DNA from: Collinsella sp.
Lineage (GTDB): Bacteria > Actinomycetota > Coriobacteriia > Coriobacteriales > Coriobacteriaceae
Assembly: GCA_019414465.1 (NCBI GenBank)
Contig: DXLY01000108.1
Coordinates: 1-6,061 of the forward strand
Direction: 5' to 3'
DNA length: 6,061 bases
Shown: one piece after another, positions 5,542 through 6,061 of the stretch
How the letters are laid out: each line of letters opens with the position of its first letter
Position numbering within the stretch: position 1 is the stretch's first letter
The notes under the pieces: model-generated
Databases searched by the model: none
What the model saw: only the letters and a program-made list of their open reading frames with translations
Told to the model about the DNA's origin: nothing
Position numbers and translations under genes: made by a program

Positions 5542-5604
5542 TTGCGGTGGAATAGTTCCTGTTTGGGCAGCAAATAGCCAAAAACGAGAACTATTCCACC
5601 GCAA
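5542..5604. repeat. 63-nt hairpin element between convergent genes
   Basis: Perfect 17-nt arms, TTGCGGTGGAATAGTTC (5542-5558) and GAACTATTCCACCGCAA (5588-5604), flank a 29-nt loop. Within the loop TTTGG (5562-5566) can pair with CCAAA (5578-5582), extending the structure. It sits 62 nt after the exonuclease stop and 24 nt beyond the ECF S-component stop, so it is transcribed from both sides if read-through occurs. No T run follows either arm, so it is not a standard intrinsic terminator. The arms share CTATTCC/GGAATAG with the palindrome at 1109-1151, but in the opposite order. It may be a palindromic intergenic repeat, a transcript-end structure, or both. Confidence 0.75.
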
Positions 5605-5628
5605 GTTCGTGAGGGAACGCGAAATGCC

Positions 5629-6061
5629 TTACAGCCCGTATTTCACGACGACACGGTTAATGCGACGGCACCAAGGCTTGTACAAGGCGGCCAAGAACAC
5701 GCAGGTCGCGAGACCGTGTGTGATATCGAACGGCACTGCCGTGGCAAGACGCGCCATGGCACCCGCCCACGTGAGCGGTTGAACAAAACCGATAATGTCG
5801 TAGGCGTTGATCACAACGCCGTACAGCAAACCCGAAGCAAAGCCGTAGGTCAGCAGCGCCGGCATACGCACGGCGCCATCGGCGCGATCAAAAGCGCCGG
5901 CATGCGCCAGCGCACCGCCAACGTATCCCACGAGCCCCCAGGCATACATCTGCCATGGCGTCCACATGCCCTGCCCAAAAAAGAAATTGCTGGTCAGCGC
6001 CGCCAACGCACCGACCATAAAGCCGTTACGACGACCGAGTGTCGCCCCGGCGATAATGGCG
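5629..6061 (-). CDS. ECF-transporter S component, partial (N-terminus beyond the window)
   Basis: The visible C-terminal 144 or so codons encode a hydrophobic membrane protein that looks like a substrate-binding (S) component of an energy-coupling factor vitamin transporter. The segment RRNGFMVGALAALTSNFFFG, the following GQGMWTPWQM and a hydrophobic stretch ending in a short basic tail (KPWCRRINR) are characteristic of a group common in Gram-positive bacteria. About four membrane segments can be seen, around MVGALAALTSNFFFG, AWGLVGYVGGALAHAG, LLTYGFASGLLYGVVINAY and GLATCVFLAALY. The frame stays open through the right edge, so the internal ATG at 6018 is not the true start. S components work with a shared T subunit and ATPases, none of which is visible. 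The substrate cannot be told from this sequence; the family handles riboflavin, cobalamin and other cofactors or their precursors. Confidence 0.8.
   Translation of the reverse strand, partial: AIIAGATLGRRNGFMVGALAALTSNFFFGQGMWTPWQMYAWGLVGYVGGALAHAGAFDRADGAVRMPALLTYGFASGLLYGVVINAYDIIGFVQPLTWAGAMARLATAVPFDITHGLATCVFLAALYKPWCRRINRVVVKYGL

Overview
This window looks like ordinary chromosomal sequence from a high-GC Gram-positive bacterium. The closest match I can suggest is a gut Coriobacteriia member such as Collinsella. That guess rests on GC-rich coding with strong G/C third positions, clear AGGAGG-type ribosome binding sites, a fused DHPS-HPPK folate protein, a type III pantothenate kinase and an ECF-transporter S component. 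It is inference, with moderate confidence. I see no phage, transposase, integrase or CRISPR signal.

Layout. At 5-81 (minus) lies an initiator tRNA-fMet with its own promoter just upstream. A short intergenic stretch leads to coaX (278-1051, plus), the first enzyme of CoA synthesis. coaX converges on a minus-strand cluster. Between them (1052-1247) are a 43-nt near-perfect palindrome and a terminator-like hairpin. The cluster, in transcription order, is a sirtuin (4525-3773), a 95-bp gap with a likely internal promoter and leader hairpin, a fused dihydropteroate synthase/HPPK (3677-1950), and a biotin-ligase-fold protein that starts on the base after the folate gene's stop codon (1949-1248). 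Divergent from the sirtuin is an exonuclease III/AP endonuclease (4661-5479, plus). It converges on a partial ECF-transporter S component (5629 to the right edge, minus), with a 63-nt hairpin between the two.

How the genes relate. Most are cofactor or housekeeping functions: CoA synthesis, folate synthesis, protein biotin/lipoate-type ligation, NAD-dependent deacylation, DNA repair and vitamin uptake. The tightest link is the folate fusion with the ligase-fold protein, which look translationally coupled.

Most unusual points: (1) the DHPS domain is split by a low-complexity insertion of about 135 residues at a conserved active-site-side loop; (2) the biotin-ligase-like protein lacks both the glycine/arginine-rich adenylate loop and the usual catalytic lysine, so it may not be a normal BirA; (3) two palindromic intergenic elements sit between convergent gene pairs and share a CTATTCC/GGAATAG core in their arms. 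I found no clear novel defence or mobile system here.
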